In this document: one piece after another, positions 8,110-15,309 of the stretch
Position numbering within the stretch: position 1 is the first letter of the stretch
Layout of the letters: each line of letters begins with the position of its first letter
Source of the DNA: JBAZOO01 sp041648735
GTDB lineage: Bacteria; Verrucomicrobiota; Lentisphaeria; Oligosphaerales; CAITYL01
Assembly: GCA_041648735.1 (NCBI GenBank)
Contig: JBAZOO010000040.1
Coordinates: 1 to 30,272 of the forward strand
Length of the DNA: 30,272 nt
Direction of reading: 5' to 3'
Made by a program: the position numbers and the translations under genes
Notes under the pieces: generated by a model
Told to the model about the DNA's origin: nothing
Seen by the model: the letters and a program-made list of their open reading frames with translations, nothing else
The model's database searches: none

Positions 8110-8367
8110 TCATGGCACCGGCAGGGACAGGCCGCACAGGATGCGCCTCAAGGACTCCACCAAGGCATTGCCGAACACCCCATAATTGTCCCCCGCCAAC
8201 GTCCCGTCCGTGGTGAAGGTCGCCCCGCCCGGATTGAACCCCAGCGCGGCCGCCCCGACCAAGGGCAGGAGGACGCCGACCGTGAGCAGCACATATTCGA
8301 AGAGGACATCGCCGCGCTCCTCGCGGATGAACCGGAACCACCGCCGCCTTGCCTCGCGTCTCCTCAC
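8110..8367 (-). CDS. Second Flp-type pilin or pseudopilin
   Basis: The product is about 85 residues. A short, very basic leader (RREARRRWFRFIREERG) is followed by DVLFEYVLLTVGVLLPLVGAAALG, again giving the G/XXXXEY processing site (cut after Gly19, Glu at +5) and one hydrophobic helix. The tail is short and ends CGLSLPVP. It is the first gene of the minus-strand Tad operon and lies 128 bp before the other pilin, from which it differs clearly in sequence. The start is a GTG: the one at 8367 has GAGGG 8 nt upstream, whereas the GTG at 8376 has that sequence touching it. It may be a minor pilin rather than the main fibre subunit. Confidence 0.75.
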   Translation of the reverse strand: MRRREARRRWFRFIREERGDVLFEYVLLTVGVLLPLVGAAALGFNPGGATFTTDGTLAGDNYGVFGNALVESLRRILCGLSLPVP

Positions 8368-8415
8368 AGGCCACACCCTCGCCGCCGTGATGGATCCAAC
8401 TTCTTCTCATTGCTG

Positions 8416-8444
8416 AACATACAGGCGCCCCGCCCCTTTTTCAA
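8416..8444 (-). promoter_or_regulatory. Promoter of the Tad pilus operon
   Basis: On the minus strand TTGAAA (8444-8439), a 17-nt spacer and TATGTT (8421-8416) precede the first pilin gene. The predicted start near 8409 gives a leader of about 40 nt that contains the GAGGG ribosome site. Confidence 0.5.
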
Positions 8445-8609
8445 TTGCGCCCCCGGCTGAAGCTGCGCCCTTCACACTCCAGCCCCGCTGGGCCACACCC
8501 CCGGCCCGCGCCGTTCTCCCCGCCCGTCCAGATCGTCCATGATCGTCCAGCAAAGCCCTTGCCACCGTTCGCCCGCCGCCTACGCCCACCCATCCCGGGC
8601 CGGCCTTGC

Positions 8610-8615
8610 TATATT
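8610..8615 (+). promoter_or_regulatory. Possible -10 box upstream of the nuclease-family gene
   Basis: TATATT is a good -10 match in otherwise GC-rich DNA, but no -35 match is seen at the right distance. If it is used, transcription starts near 8622, inside the SD-like GGGGGAGG at 8616-8623. That conflicts with the proposed TTG start at 8632. Confidence 0.3.
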
Positions 8616-8629
8616 GGGGGAGGATCTGA

Positions 8630-8660
8630 GTTTGTGGGGATTTGTGAAGATTTGTGGGAA
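8630..8660 (+). repeat. Three-unit 10-bp direct repeat (TTTGTGNNGA), copy B
   Basis: Three 10-bp units beginning TTTGTG at 8631, 8641 and 8651 match copy A (6991-7020) at nearly every base, in the same orientation. This copy lies at the start region of the endonuclease-family gene, so part of it may be translated. Confidence 0.85.
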
Positions 8661-9741
8661 AAAATTGCGGGGGGAACCTTCGCCCGGCCGGCCGGCGCCG
8701 CGCCGGCGCGCCCGGCTCCTGCTGCTGGCGCTCGCCGCCGGCATTGGGGGCTGGCCCGGCGGGAGCCATGCCGCCCCGGCCGCCGCCGCCACTGCCCCGG
8801 CCCCCGTCCGCATCGTCAGCTACAACGTCTACAACTACCTGCCGCTGAGCAAGCCGCAGATCAAGTCGCCCGAGTCGCGCCAGACCGTGCTCCGCATCCT
8901 CGCCGCCCTCAATCCCGACATCGCCGTGCTGACCGAGACCGGCGGCCAGGAGGCGGTCGCCGAGATCGCCGCCCGGCTCCGGGAACAGGGCCGCGACTAT
9001 CCCTTCACCAGCATTGTCCGCGGCGAGGACACGGAACGGTTCATCGGCATCCTCGCCCGCCGGCCGCCGGCCACGGTGCGCCACCGCGAAGGCTACCGCT
9101 ACAGCCTCAACGACCGCTCCGTCGAGGTCCAGCGCGGCTTCGCCCATCTCGTCTTCACCTGGGAGAACGGCTACCGCCTCCACCTGCTCGGCGCCCACCT
9201 CAAAAGCAAGCTGTTCGACCCCCGCGGCCAGACCGACATGCGCCGCTACGAGGCGCGCCTGCTCCGCTACATCGTCAACGACATCCTCAAGGCGGAGCCG
9301 GCGGCCAACATCCTGCTCGTGGGCGACTTCAACGACTCCCCCGACAGCTCCCCGCTCAACACCCTCATCAACCGCCGCGCCAACCCGGAAAGCCAGCTCT
9401 ACGACCTGCGCCCGCTGGACGGCCACGCCCTGAGCTGGACCCATTGCCAGGACGAGGCCGACAGCTATTCGCGCATCGACTACGCGCTCGCCAGCCGCGC
9501 CCTGCTCCCCGAGATCCTCTTCGCGGAGGTGCGCATCCCCGACATCCCCGACTGGTACATCGCCTCCGACCACCGCCCCCTCGTGATCACCCTCCGCCCC
9601 GCGGACCAGCCGCCGGGCGCACGCGAACTCCAGGGCTTCGTCCGCAACATCCGCCAGCCCGCTCCCCCCATCTCCTTCTTCCACGAAGGCCCGGTGGCCG
9701 GCACGCGCAAGGCGCGGAAAGCCACCGCGGAAGAGGAGTGA
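8632..9741 (+). CDS. Exported endonuclease/exonuclease/phosphatase-family protein
   Basis: The product is about 369 residues. It has a basic N-terminus, a hydrophobic segment (RARLLLLALAAGIGG) and an Ala-rich run that together look like a signal peptide, then the EEP fold. Family signatures are visible in order: IVSYNVYN, LTETGG (metal-binding Glu), GAHLKS, LVGDFND (catalytic Asp/Asn) and SDHRPLV (Asp-His). This superfamily cuts phosphodiester bonds in nucleic acids, phospholipids or phosphoinositides, and the substrate here is unknown. The start is uncertain. TTG at 8632 has GGGGGAGG 8 nt upstream, and ATG at 8539 has no SD sequence and would add 31 residues. Downstream GTG or TTG codons (8644, 8662) are also possible, because a 10-bp repeat array lies in this region. 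The gene stands alone and runs away from the Tad operon. Confidence 0.8.
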   Translation: MWGFVKICGKKLRGEPSPGRPAPRRRARLLLLALAAGIGGWPGGSHAAPAAAATAPAPVRIVSYNVYNYLPLSKPQIKSPESRQTVLRILAALNPDIAVLTETGGQEAVAEIAARLREQGRDYPFTSIVRGEDTERFIGILARRPPATVRHREGYRYSLNDRSVEVQRGFAHLVFTWENGYRLHLLGAHLKSKLFDPRGQTDMRRYEARLLRYIVNDILKAEPAANILLVGDFNDSPDSSPLNTLINRRANPESQLYDLRPLDGHALSWTHCQDEADSYSRIDYALASRALLPEILFAEVRIPDIPDWYIASDHRPLVITLRPADQPPGARELQGFVRNIRQPAPPISFFHEGPVAGTRKARKATAEEE

Positions 9742-9851
9742 CTGATGGGGATTGTGATTTCAGGGGCGGAGCGGCCGGGGGAATAACGAAACCCGTTCGG
9801 GATCAATGTTGCGACTGAAAGCGGCAGGCTTTCCATCCGAGTTTGGGGAAT

Positions 9852-9859
9852 GATAGTAT
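9852..9859 (+). promoter_or_regulatory. Possible -10 region upstream of prfC
   Basis: GATAGTAT resembles the TATAGTAT-like -10 region seen at metK. No good -35 box is visible. If it is used, the prfC leader would be about 150 nt and contain the repeats described below. Confidence 0.3.
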
Positions 9860-9880
9860 GCGCGGTTTGAGGGCTGGAGG

Positions 9881-9920
9881 GGACACGGACGGGCAGGGAC
9901 GGACACGGACTCGCCCGGAC
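9881..9920 (+). repeat. Imperfect 20-bp tandem repeat
   Basis: GGACACGGAC occurs at 9881 and again at 9901, each followed by a related 10-mer ending GGAC. It lies in the intergenic leader region of prfC. Confidence 0.6.
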
Positions 9921-9953
9921 ATGGTGGCCGCCGCCCCCTCCAGCATTCATCAT

Positions 9954-9995
9954 GCCCGCAGCCCGCAGCCCGCAGCCCGCAGCCCGCAGCCCGTA
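9954..9995 (+). repeat. Heptanucleotide tandem array (GCCCGCA)5 GCCCGTA
   Basis: Six contiguous 7-nt units, five identical and one with a single change, end 22 nt before the prfC start codon. A seventh GCCCGTA lies at 10003-10009. Arrays like this can change length by replication slippage, and here that would alter the prfC leader. Confidence 0.9.
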
Positions 9996-10017
9996 ATCAG
10001 CAGCCCGTAGCTCCCCC

Positions 10018-11652
10018 ATGCCCATCCCCCCCAATTTCGCCCAGGAAATCGGCCGGCGCCGCACCTTCGCCATCATCTCCCACCCCGACGCCGGCAAGAC
10101 CACGCTCACCGAGAAGCTGCTGCTCTACGGCGGCGCCCTGCACCTGGCCGGCTCGGTGCGCGCCCGCAAGAACCAGCGCAGCACCACCTCCGACTGGATG
10201 GAGCTGGAGCGGCAGCGCGGCATCTCCGTCACCTCCACCGTGCTCCAGTTCGAGTACGGCGGCTGCGTGATCAACCTGCTGGACACGCCGGGGCACAAGG
10301 ACTTCAGCGAGGACACCTACCGCGTGCTCACCGCCGTGGATTCGGTGATCATGGTCATTGACGCCGTGAAGGGGGTGGAGGAGCGGACGCGCAAGCTCTT
10401 CGAAATCTGCCGGCTGCGGCAAATCCCGATCTTCACCTTCGTCAACAAGATGGACCGCCCGGCGCAGGCGCCGCTGGCGCTGATGGACGAGCTGGAGAAG
10501 GTGCTGGGAATCGCCGCCTTCCCGGTGACTTGGCCGATTGGCGACTCGCACGACTTCAAGGGGGTCTATGACCGGCTGACGCACCAAGTCTACCTCTTCG
10601 AGCCGACGGAGCACAACGCGCACAAGGCGCCGGTCACGGTCTCCGGCATCCACGACGAGGCCTTCCAACGGCAGATGCCGCCGGCGGCCTACGCCGCCTG
10701 GGTCGAGGAGGTGGAAATGCTCACCCTCGCCGGCGAGGCGTTCGACGTGGCCGCGGTGATGACGGGGCAGATCACGCCGCTCTTCTTCGGCAGCGCCATG
10801 ACCAACTTCGGCATCCAGCACATGCTCGACTATTTCGTGAAGTTCGGCGCGCCGCCGGCGCCGCGCAAGGGGGGGGACGGCGCGGTGGTCGAGTGCGCCC
10901 GCCCCGAGTTCTCCGGCTTCGTCTTCAAGGTCCAGGCGAACATGAACCCGAAGCACCGGGACAGCCTGGCCTTCGTCCGCGTCTGCTCCGGGGTGTTCGA
11001 AAAGGACATGACGGTGCCCGACCCGCGCAACCCGGCCCGCACCATCCGCCTCGCCTATCCGCAGAAGATGTTCGGCCAGGAGCGCGAATCGGTGGAGGTG
11101 GCCTATCCCGGCGACATCGTCGGCCTGGTCAGCCACGGCGACTTCCGGATCGGCGACACCCTCACCGCCCTCAAGGGGCTGGAGTACCACGAGATCCCGC
11201 GCTTCCCGCCGGAGGTCTTCCGCTACATGCGCAATCCGGTGCCGTCCAAGTACAAACAGTACCGGGAAGGGGTCGGCGAGCTGCTCGATGAAGGGGTGAT
11301 CCAAGTCTTCACCCTGGAGGACTCCCCCGGCTCCGCCCCCGTGCTCGGCGCCGTCGGCCAGCTCCAGTTCGAAGTGGTGCAATACCGGCTCAAGAGCGAA
11401 TACAACGCCGACTGCCTCCTCGAGCCCGCGCCCTACACGCATGTCCGCTGGTTCGCCCCGGGCACGCGCAAGGAAGGGCTGGGGGAACTCTTCCTCGGCA
11501 CCGGCGTCAAGCTGGCGCGCGACCTCGCCGGCGACCTGGTGATCCTCTTCCCCAGCGAGTGGGCCATCGGCTACTTCCGGGAAAAGAACCCGGCCTTCGA
11601 GCTGCACACGGTCTCCCCCGCCGACCGGGCGCGGATCCAGCACGGGATCTGA
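10018..11652 (+). CDS. prfC: Peptide chain release factor 3 (RF3)
   Basis: The product is 544 residues, full length for RF3. This GTPase removes RF1 or RF2 from the ribosome after termination. GTP-binding motifs are intact: G1 SHPDAGKTT (21-29), the switch region QRGISVTST (67-74), G3 DTPGH (89-93) and G4 NKMD (143-146). The continuing sequence (KGVEERTRKLFEICR, GPxTH-like C-terminal domains) separates RF3 from EF-G and the tetracycline-resistance proteins. The ATG at 10018 is preceded by CTCCCCC and no SD sequence, but the N-terminus agrees with the family. It is monocistronic and meets the mutarotase gene tail to tail with 3 bp between stops. The heptamer array just upstream is unusual for a housekeeping gene. 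Confidence 0.95.
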   Translation: MPIPPNFAQEIGRRRTFAIISHPDAGKTTLTEKLLLYGGALHLAGSVRARKNQRSTTSDWMELERQRGISVTSTVLQFEYGGCVINLLDTPGHKDFSEDTYRVLTAVDSVIMVIDAVKGVEERTRKLFEICRLRQIPIFTFVNKMDRPAQAPLALMDELEKVLGIAAFPVTWPIGDSHDFKGVYDRLTHQVYLFEPTEHNAHKAPVTVSGIHDEAFQRQMPPAAYAAWVEEVEMLTLAGEAFDVAAVMTGQITPLFFGSAMTNFGIQHMLDYFVKFGAPPAPRKGGDGAVVECARPEFSGFVFKVQANMNPKHRDSLAFVRVCSGVFEKDMTVPDPRNPARTIRLAYPQKMFGQERESVEVAYPGDIVGLVSHGDFRIGDTLTALKGLEYHEIPRFPPEVFRYMRNPVPSKYKQYREGVGELLDEGVIQVFTLEDSPGSAPVLGAVGQLQFEVVQYRLKSEYNADCLLEPAPYTHVRWFAPGTRKEGLGELFLGTGVKLARDLAGDLVILFPSEWAIGYFREKNPAFELHTVSPADRARIQHGI

Positions 11653-11655
11653 TCA

Positions 11656-12528
11656 TCAGGGCAGGAGCGAATAGGCCGCCACCCCTTCCCAAGTGGCGCC
11701 GGGGGCGAGCGGCGGCACCTCCTGGAGCGTGCCGGTCTCGACGCAGACCATGGCCAGGTACTCGTCGTCGCCGAAGTCGGGCAGCGCCTGGGCCTTGGCG
11801 ATCCACGGGTTCCAGACCACGGCGTCGGGCATCTGCCGCTGGCGGATGGCCAGGCGGCGGCGGCCGGGGGAACCGTCGAGGTGCAGCTCGTCGGGCACCC
11901 GCGGGTAGATCCGGTCGGTCTCGGCGGCGAAGGTGATCGCCGGGCGCGCCTCCGTCTCCCGGACGCGGTTGCGCAGGGAATCGAGGTAGTCGCACCCTTG
12001 CAGGCCGACGACCTGGGCTTCGTGGATGGAATCGACCGCGAAATAAGTGTGGAAGGCGGCCTGGAACGGCATTGGCGCGGTTCCGGGGTTGCGGACGCGC
12101 AGGGCCAGCGCCAGCCCGCTGCCGAGCCGCACCGCCAGCTCCAGCGCAAAGGGGAACGGCCAGGCGGCCAGGGTCGCCGCGTCGCTTTCCAGCGCCAGCA
12201 CCGCCTCGACCGTGCCATCGGCCTCCACCGCGGCGCTTTTCACCGCCCAGCTCCGCGTCCGCACCAGCCCATGCTTGGGCAGCGGCCCGTCGCCAAACTG
12301 GGGGAAGATGACGGGGATGCCGCCGCGGATCGGCGTGCCTTCCTCGAACAGCGACTTGCGGCTGAGGAAGAGGCGCTCCCGGCCGTCCGCCGCCTTCCAG
12401 GAGGCCACATGCGCCCCCAGCCGGTACACCTCCGCCGTCGCCCCCGAGGCATGGCGCAGGATCAGCTTGGGCAGGCCGTTGACACCGGTTTCAAATTGCA
12501 CGGAACCCAGATTCTTGCTTGTCGCCAT
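11656..12528 (-). CDS. D-hexose-6-phosphate mutarotase (YeaD-like aldose 1-epimerase fold)
   Basis: The product is 290 residues, normal for this family, which interconverts the anomers of glucose 6-phosphate and similar sugar phosphates. Conserved pieces are visible: LGAHVASW, GGIPVIFPQFG, KHGLVRTRSW (catalytic His region), AFHTYFAV (second His), VWNPW and a late MVCVETGT (probable catalytic Glu). The ATG at 12528 is preferred over the upstream ATG at 12570 because AAGGA lies about 7 nt before it and because the family begins near this point. It is a single gene diverging from the rhodanese gene, with a large hairpin (12618-12649) between them. Confidence 0.9.
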   Translation of the reverse strand: MATSKNLGSVQFETGVNGLPKLILRHASGATAEVYRLGAHVASWKAADGRERLFLSRKSLFEEGTPIRGGIPVIFPQFGDGPLPKHGLVRTRSWAVKSAAVEADGTVEAVLALESDAATLAAWPFPFALELAVRLGSGLALALRVRNPGTAPMPFQAAFHTYFAVDSIHEAQVVGLQGCDYLDSLRNRVRETEARPAITFAAETDRIYPRVPDELHLDGSPGRRRLAIRQRQMPDAVVWNPWIAKAQALPDFGDDEYLAMVCVETGTLQEVPPLAPGATWEGVAAYSLLP

Positions 12529-12617
12529 GGCGCTGTCCTTCCCGTTGCCGCGGCGCTGGCTGGCCGGCACTGGCCGCCCCGGCCGCCGCGGAGTCCGCGC
12601 ATAACGTAGGGCCTCCC

Positions 12618-12649
12618 CCGCCGGCCGCCACCCCGCCGGCGGCCGGCGG
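12618..12649. repeat. 12-bp perfect inverted repeat in a divergent intergenic region
   Basis: CCGCCGGCCGCC and its exact complement are separated by 8 nt. The element lies between the mutarotase start and the rhodanese promoter. No T-run follows on either strand, so it is not an intrinsic terminator. It could be an extragenic palindrome or a regulator site. Confidence 0.75.
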
Positions 12650-12667
12650 AAATGGTTAGTGTTTTAC

Positions 12668-12696
12668 TTGACTTTCCGCCCCCGGCAAGTTATCAT
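12668..12696 (+). promoter_or_regulatory. Promoter of the rhodanese gene
   Basis: TTGACT (12668-12673), a 17-nt spacer and TATCAT (12691-12696) make the best sigma-70-like promoter in the window. It lies inside the N-terminal extension of the longest open frame, which supports the downstream start at 12773. The leader is about 70 nt. Confidence 0.7.
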
Positions 12697-12772
12697 ATTC
12701 GTAGAAGAGGCCCGGAGGCGGCAAATCCCCCGCCGGGCATTCAAAACCGCAAGCAACCGAGGAGTCAGGCTT

Positions 12773-13297
12773 ATGAAAACGCTGCTCATCCTCATGGCCG
12801 CCGGCGGCGTCGCGCTGGCCGGTGCCAGTTCCCCGCTTTATGCCGCCTGCAAGGCATCCCACCGGCCGGGCATGAATCCGGCCACGGGCGGAATGCCTTG
12901 CGCCGGCAACGTCTGCATGGCCGCCCCGGCCCCACCGGCCACCCCGGCCGCCGCCCCGGTGGCGCACTACGGCGAGATTGACACCGCGGCCTTGGCCGCC
13001 ATGGTCATGGCCAAGACCCCGATGGTCATCCTCGACGCCCGCTCCGGCAAGTATGACGACGGCCGCCGCCTCCCCGGCGCCAAGCAGCTCGCCCCCGACG
13101 CCACCCCGGCGGAAGTCGCCAAGGCCATCCCGGCCAAGGACACCCTGGTGGTCGTCTACTGCTCCAACCTCAAGTGTCCAGCCAGCAAGCACCTGGCCGA
13201 ACAGTTGCTCAAGCTCGGGCACAGCAACGTCCTCAAATACCCGCAGGGCATCGAGGAGTGGGTGGCGACCGGGCATCCGGTGGAAAACCCCAAGTGA
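12773..13297 (+). CDS. Exported rhodanese-like sulfurtransferase
   Basis: The product is 174 residues. A signal peptide (MKTLLILMAAGGVALAGA, cut near LYAA) is followed by a Cys-, Pro- and Ala-rich linker and one rhodanese domain (about residues 60-174). Domain landmarks are VILDARSG, GAKQLAP, VVVYCSNLKCPAS with the probable catalytic Cys in the loop, and YPQGIEEWVATGHPVENP at the end. Rhodaneses carry sulfane sulfur on that Cys, and an exported form may act on sulfur or redox chemistry in the periplasm, though the donor is unknown. GAGGAG lies 8 nt before the ATG. The gene has its own promoter and a strong terminator, so it is a single transcription unit. Extra cysteines in the linker (CKASHR, PCAGNVC) are a feature I cannot explain. 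Confidence 0.88.
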   Translation: MKTLLILMAAGGVALAGASSPLYAACKASHRPGMNPATGGMPCAGNVCMAAPAPPATPAAAPVAHYGEIDTAALAAMVMAKTPMVILDARSGKYDDGRRLPGAKQLAPDATPAEVAKAIPAKDTLVVVYCSNLKCPASKHLAEQLLKLGHSNVLKYPQGIEEWVATGHPVENPK

Positions 13298-13348
13298 CCT
13301 CCAGGCAAAGGAGAGTGCCGCAACCCCGCGCCGGCGGACGGGCGGGCG

Positions 13349-13384
13349 GGCCGGGTCGCCAAACCAGGCGCCCGGCCTTTTTTT
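13349..13384 (+). terminator. Rho-independent terminator after the rhodanese gene
   Basis: GGCCGGG pairs with CCCGGCC, and after a 1-nt bulge CGCC pairs with GGCG around the loop AAACCA. Seven T follow immediately (13378-13384). It is the clearest intrinsic terminator in the window. Confidence 0.93.
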
Positions 13385-13461
13385 GTTTCCCGCCCCGGCA
13401 GGCTACAGTATCCCTCCCGCCATTCCCCGGATCCGCTTCCCTCCCCCACCCCGGCACCCCC

Positions 13462-13752
13462 ATGTTCCGCCGCTGCCAAGCCGCCGCCCACCAGATCCGC
13501 CGCCACCTGGACCTCTACCGGCTCGCCCTCCGCGACCCGCGCACCCCCTGGCTGCCGCGCCTCCTCCTCATCCTCGCCCTGGCCTACCTCGCCTCCCCCA
13601 TCGACCTGCTGCCCGACTTCATCCCCGTCCTTGGCCAGCTTGACGACCTGCTGCTCGTCCCCGCCCTGGTCTGGCTCGCCCTCCGCCTCATCCCCGCGGC
13701 AGTGCTCGCCGACTGCCGCCAGCGGGCCGGCCTGCCGCCCGCCGCCACCTGA
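13462..13752 (+). CDS. DUF1232 (YkvA-like) small membrane protein
   Basis: The product is 96 residues. The family hallmark YLASPIDLLPDFIPVLGQLDDLLLV is present in the middle, inside two hydrophobic stretches (roughly residues 35-55 and 60-80). The N-terminus is basic. DUF1232 proteins are widespread small membrane proteins of unknown function. The start at 13462 has no SD sequence (it follows ACCCCC), but it is the first Met before the conserved region and lies just past the rhodanese terminator. A TACAGTAT sequence at 13404-13411 may be its -10 region. The gene is 27 bp upstream of pyrC on the same strand and could be cotranscribed with it. Confidence 0.8.
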   Translation: MFRRCQAAAHQIRRHLDLYRLALRDPRTPWLPRLLLILALAYLASPIDLLPDFIPVLGQLDDLLLVPALVWLALRLIPAAVLADCRQRAGLPPAAT

Positions 13753-13779
13753 AACGCCTTGCCTCCGGAGCCCCCAGCC

Positions 13780-15069
13780 ATGCCCGCCGAAGCCCTCCTC
13801 ATCCGCGGCGCCCGCCTCCTCGACCCGGCCCACAGCCTCGACGACTGCCGCGACCTGGGCGTGCGCGACGGCCGCTTCGCCGAACCCGCCACCCTGCCGC
13901 CGGACACCCCCAGCCTCCGCCTCAACGGCCTCGTCATCGCCCCCGGCCTGATTGACCTCCACGTCCATCTGCGCGAGCCCGGCCAGACCCACAAAGAGGA
14001 CATCGCCAGCGGCACCGCCGCCGCCGCCGCCGGCGGGTTCACCACCATCCTCGCCATGCCCAACACCCTCCCCGCCACCGACACCCCCGGACAAGTCCGC
14101 GAACTCCGCGGCCGCTACGCCGCCGCCGCCGCCGTCCGCGTCCTGCAAAGCGGCGCCCTCACCCGCAACCGCGCCGGCAGCGAGCTTGCGGACTTCGCCG
14201 GGATGAAGGCCGCCGGCATCGCCGCCCTCACCGACGACGGCGCCACCCCGCAGAATCCCGCCCTGATGCGCGAAGCCTGCCGCCGCGCCGCCGCCCTCGG
14301 CCTGCCCGTCATTGACCACTGCGAGGACACGGCCCTCGCCCACGGCGGCGCCATGCGCGAAGGCGAAACCGCCCGCCACCTCGGCGCCGCCGGCATCCCC
14401 GCCCTTGCCGAGGAACTCATCGTCGCCCGCGACATCCTCCTCGCCGCCGACACCGGCGCCCACCTCCATCTCCAGCACCTCAGCAGCGGCCGCTCCGTCG
14501 CCCTCGTCCGCTGGGCCAAACGACAAGGCTGGCCAGTCACCGCCGAAACCACCCCCCACCACCTCCTGCTCACCGCCGCCGCCGTCGCCACCCACGGCGC
14601 CAACGCCAAGATGAACCCGCCCCTGGGCGACGAGGCCGACCGCCAGGCCCTGATCGCCGGCCTGCGCGACGGCACCCTCGACGCCATCGCCACCGACCAC
14701 GCACCCCACGCCGCCGACGAAAAGGGCCGCGGCCTCGAAGCCGCACCTTTCGGCATCATCGGCCTCGAAACCGCCCTCGCCCTCTGCCTCACCGCCTTGG
14801 CCGACGAAAACGGCCCCCTCACCCTCACCGCCCTCCTCCGCCTCTTCACCGCCGGCCCCCGCCGCATCCTCGGCCTCGAAGCCGGCACCCTCGCCCCGGG
14901 CGCCCCCGCCGACTTCATCGTCCTCGACCCCGCCGCGGAGTGGACCCTCACCCCCGCCGACCTCCGCTCCAAGTCCGCCAACACCCCCTTCCTCGGCCAG
15001 CGCTGCCGCGGCCGCGTCCTCCAGACCTGGCTCGCCGGCCGCCGGATCTTCGCCGCCCCCGGGGCGTGA
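13780..15069 (+). CDS. pyrC: Dihydroorotase, class I
   Basis: The product is 429 residues. It catalyses ring closure of carbamoyl aspartate to dihydroorotate in pyrimidine synthesis. The class I metal ligands are visible in order: DLHVHLREPG (HxH), LTDDGA (Asp), VIDHCED (His), HLQHLSS (His) and IATDHAPH (Asp). The sequence MPNTLP and the substrate-binding NAKMNPPLG are also typical. Because these residues are complete it is likely an active enzyme and not a PyrC-like pseudo-subunit. The ATG at 13780 has GGAG 9 nt before it, and an upstream TTG would only add seven residues. No pyrB is next to it, unlike in many operons. Codons are extremely C-ending (GCC, CTC, CGC). Hydantoinase is the main alternative family and fits less well. 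Confidence 0.92.
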   Translation: MPAEALLIRGARLLDPAHSLDDCRDLGVRDGRFAEPATLPPDTPSLRLNGLVIAPGLIDLHVHLREPGQTHKEDIASGTAAAAAGGFTTILAMPNTLPATDTPGQVRELRGRYAAAAAVRVLQSGALTRNRAGSELADFAGMKAAGIAALTDDGATPQNPALMREACRRAAALGLPVIDHCEDTALAHGGAMREGETARHLGAAGIPALAEELIVARDILLAADTGAHLHLQHLSSGRSVALVRWAKRQGWPVTAETTPHHLLLTAAAVATHGANAKMNPPLGDEADRQALIAGLRDGTLDAIATDHAPHAADEKGRGLEAAPFGIIGLETALALCLTALADENGPLTLTALLRLFTAGPRRILGLEAGTLAPGAPADFIVLDPAAEWTLTPADLRSKSANTPFLGQRCRGRVLQTWLAGRRIFAAPGA

Positions 15070-15171
15070 GCTTGGTGCCCGGCAAACTCGGCGTCCATTG
15101 AGTCCAGCGCGGCCATGGCTCGCCAGAAAAAACCGCCCGGTGCCACGGCACCGCGCCGCCACCGGTCTCGG

Positions 15172-15209
15172 CCTTGCATGTTCTTTCGTGCCTTGTATGT
15201 TCCCTCGTG
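15172..15209 (+). repeat. Two imperfect 19-bp tandem units in the pyrC-dnaG gap
   Basis: CCTTGCATGTTCTTTCGTG is followed at once by a copy differing at 3 positions. It lies in the 240-bp gap that otherwise holds no gene. The AT content here is higher than in the flanking coding DNA. Confidence 0.7.
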
Positions 15210-15309
15210 GTGAATCATTCCGGCTAAAGCGCCCGGCAGCAGCGGTGGCGCGGCCCCAGCCCAGGCGGAACGGCCCCGCCGCCAACCCGCCGGCCCTCCC
15301 CCTTCCGCC

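Noticed and set aside
6176..8185. A 669-codon plus-strand ORF across the Tad genes
   Set aside because: It is antisense to several recognisable pilus genes, with no domain or ribosome site.
7673..8410. A 245-codon minus ORF ending in the pilin
   Set aside because: Its upstream part overlaps the second pilin gene in another frame. The AAGGAGG-preceded ATG at 7981 is the real start.
15121..15165. Hairpin CGGTGC-CACG-GCACCG beside a run of A, as a minus-strand terminator
   Set aside because: A spacer separates stem and T-run, and no minus-strand gene ends here.
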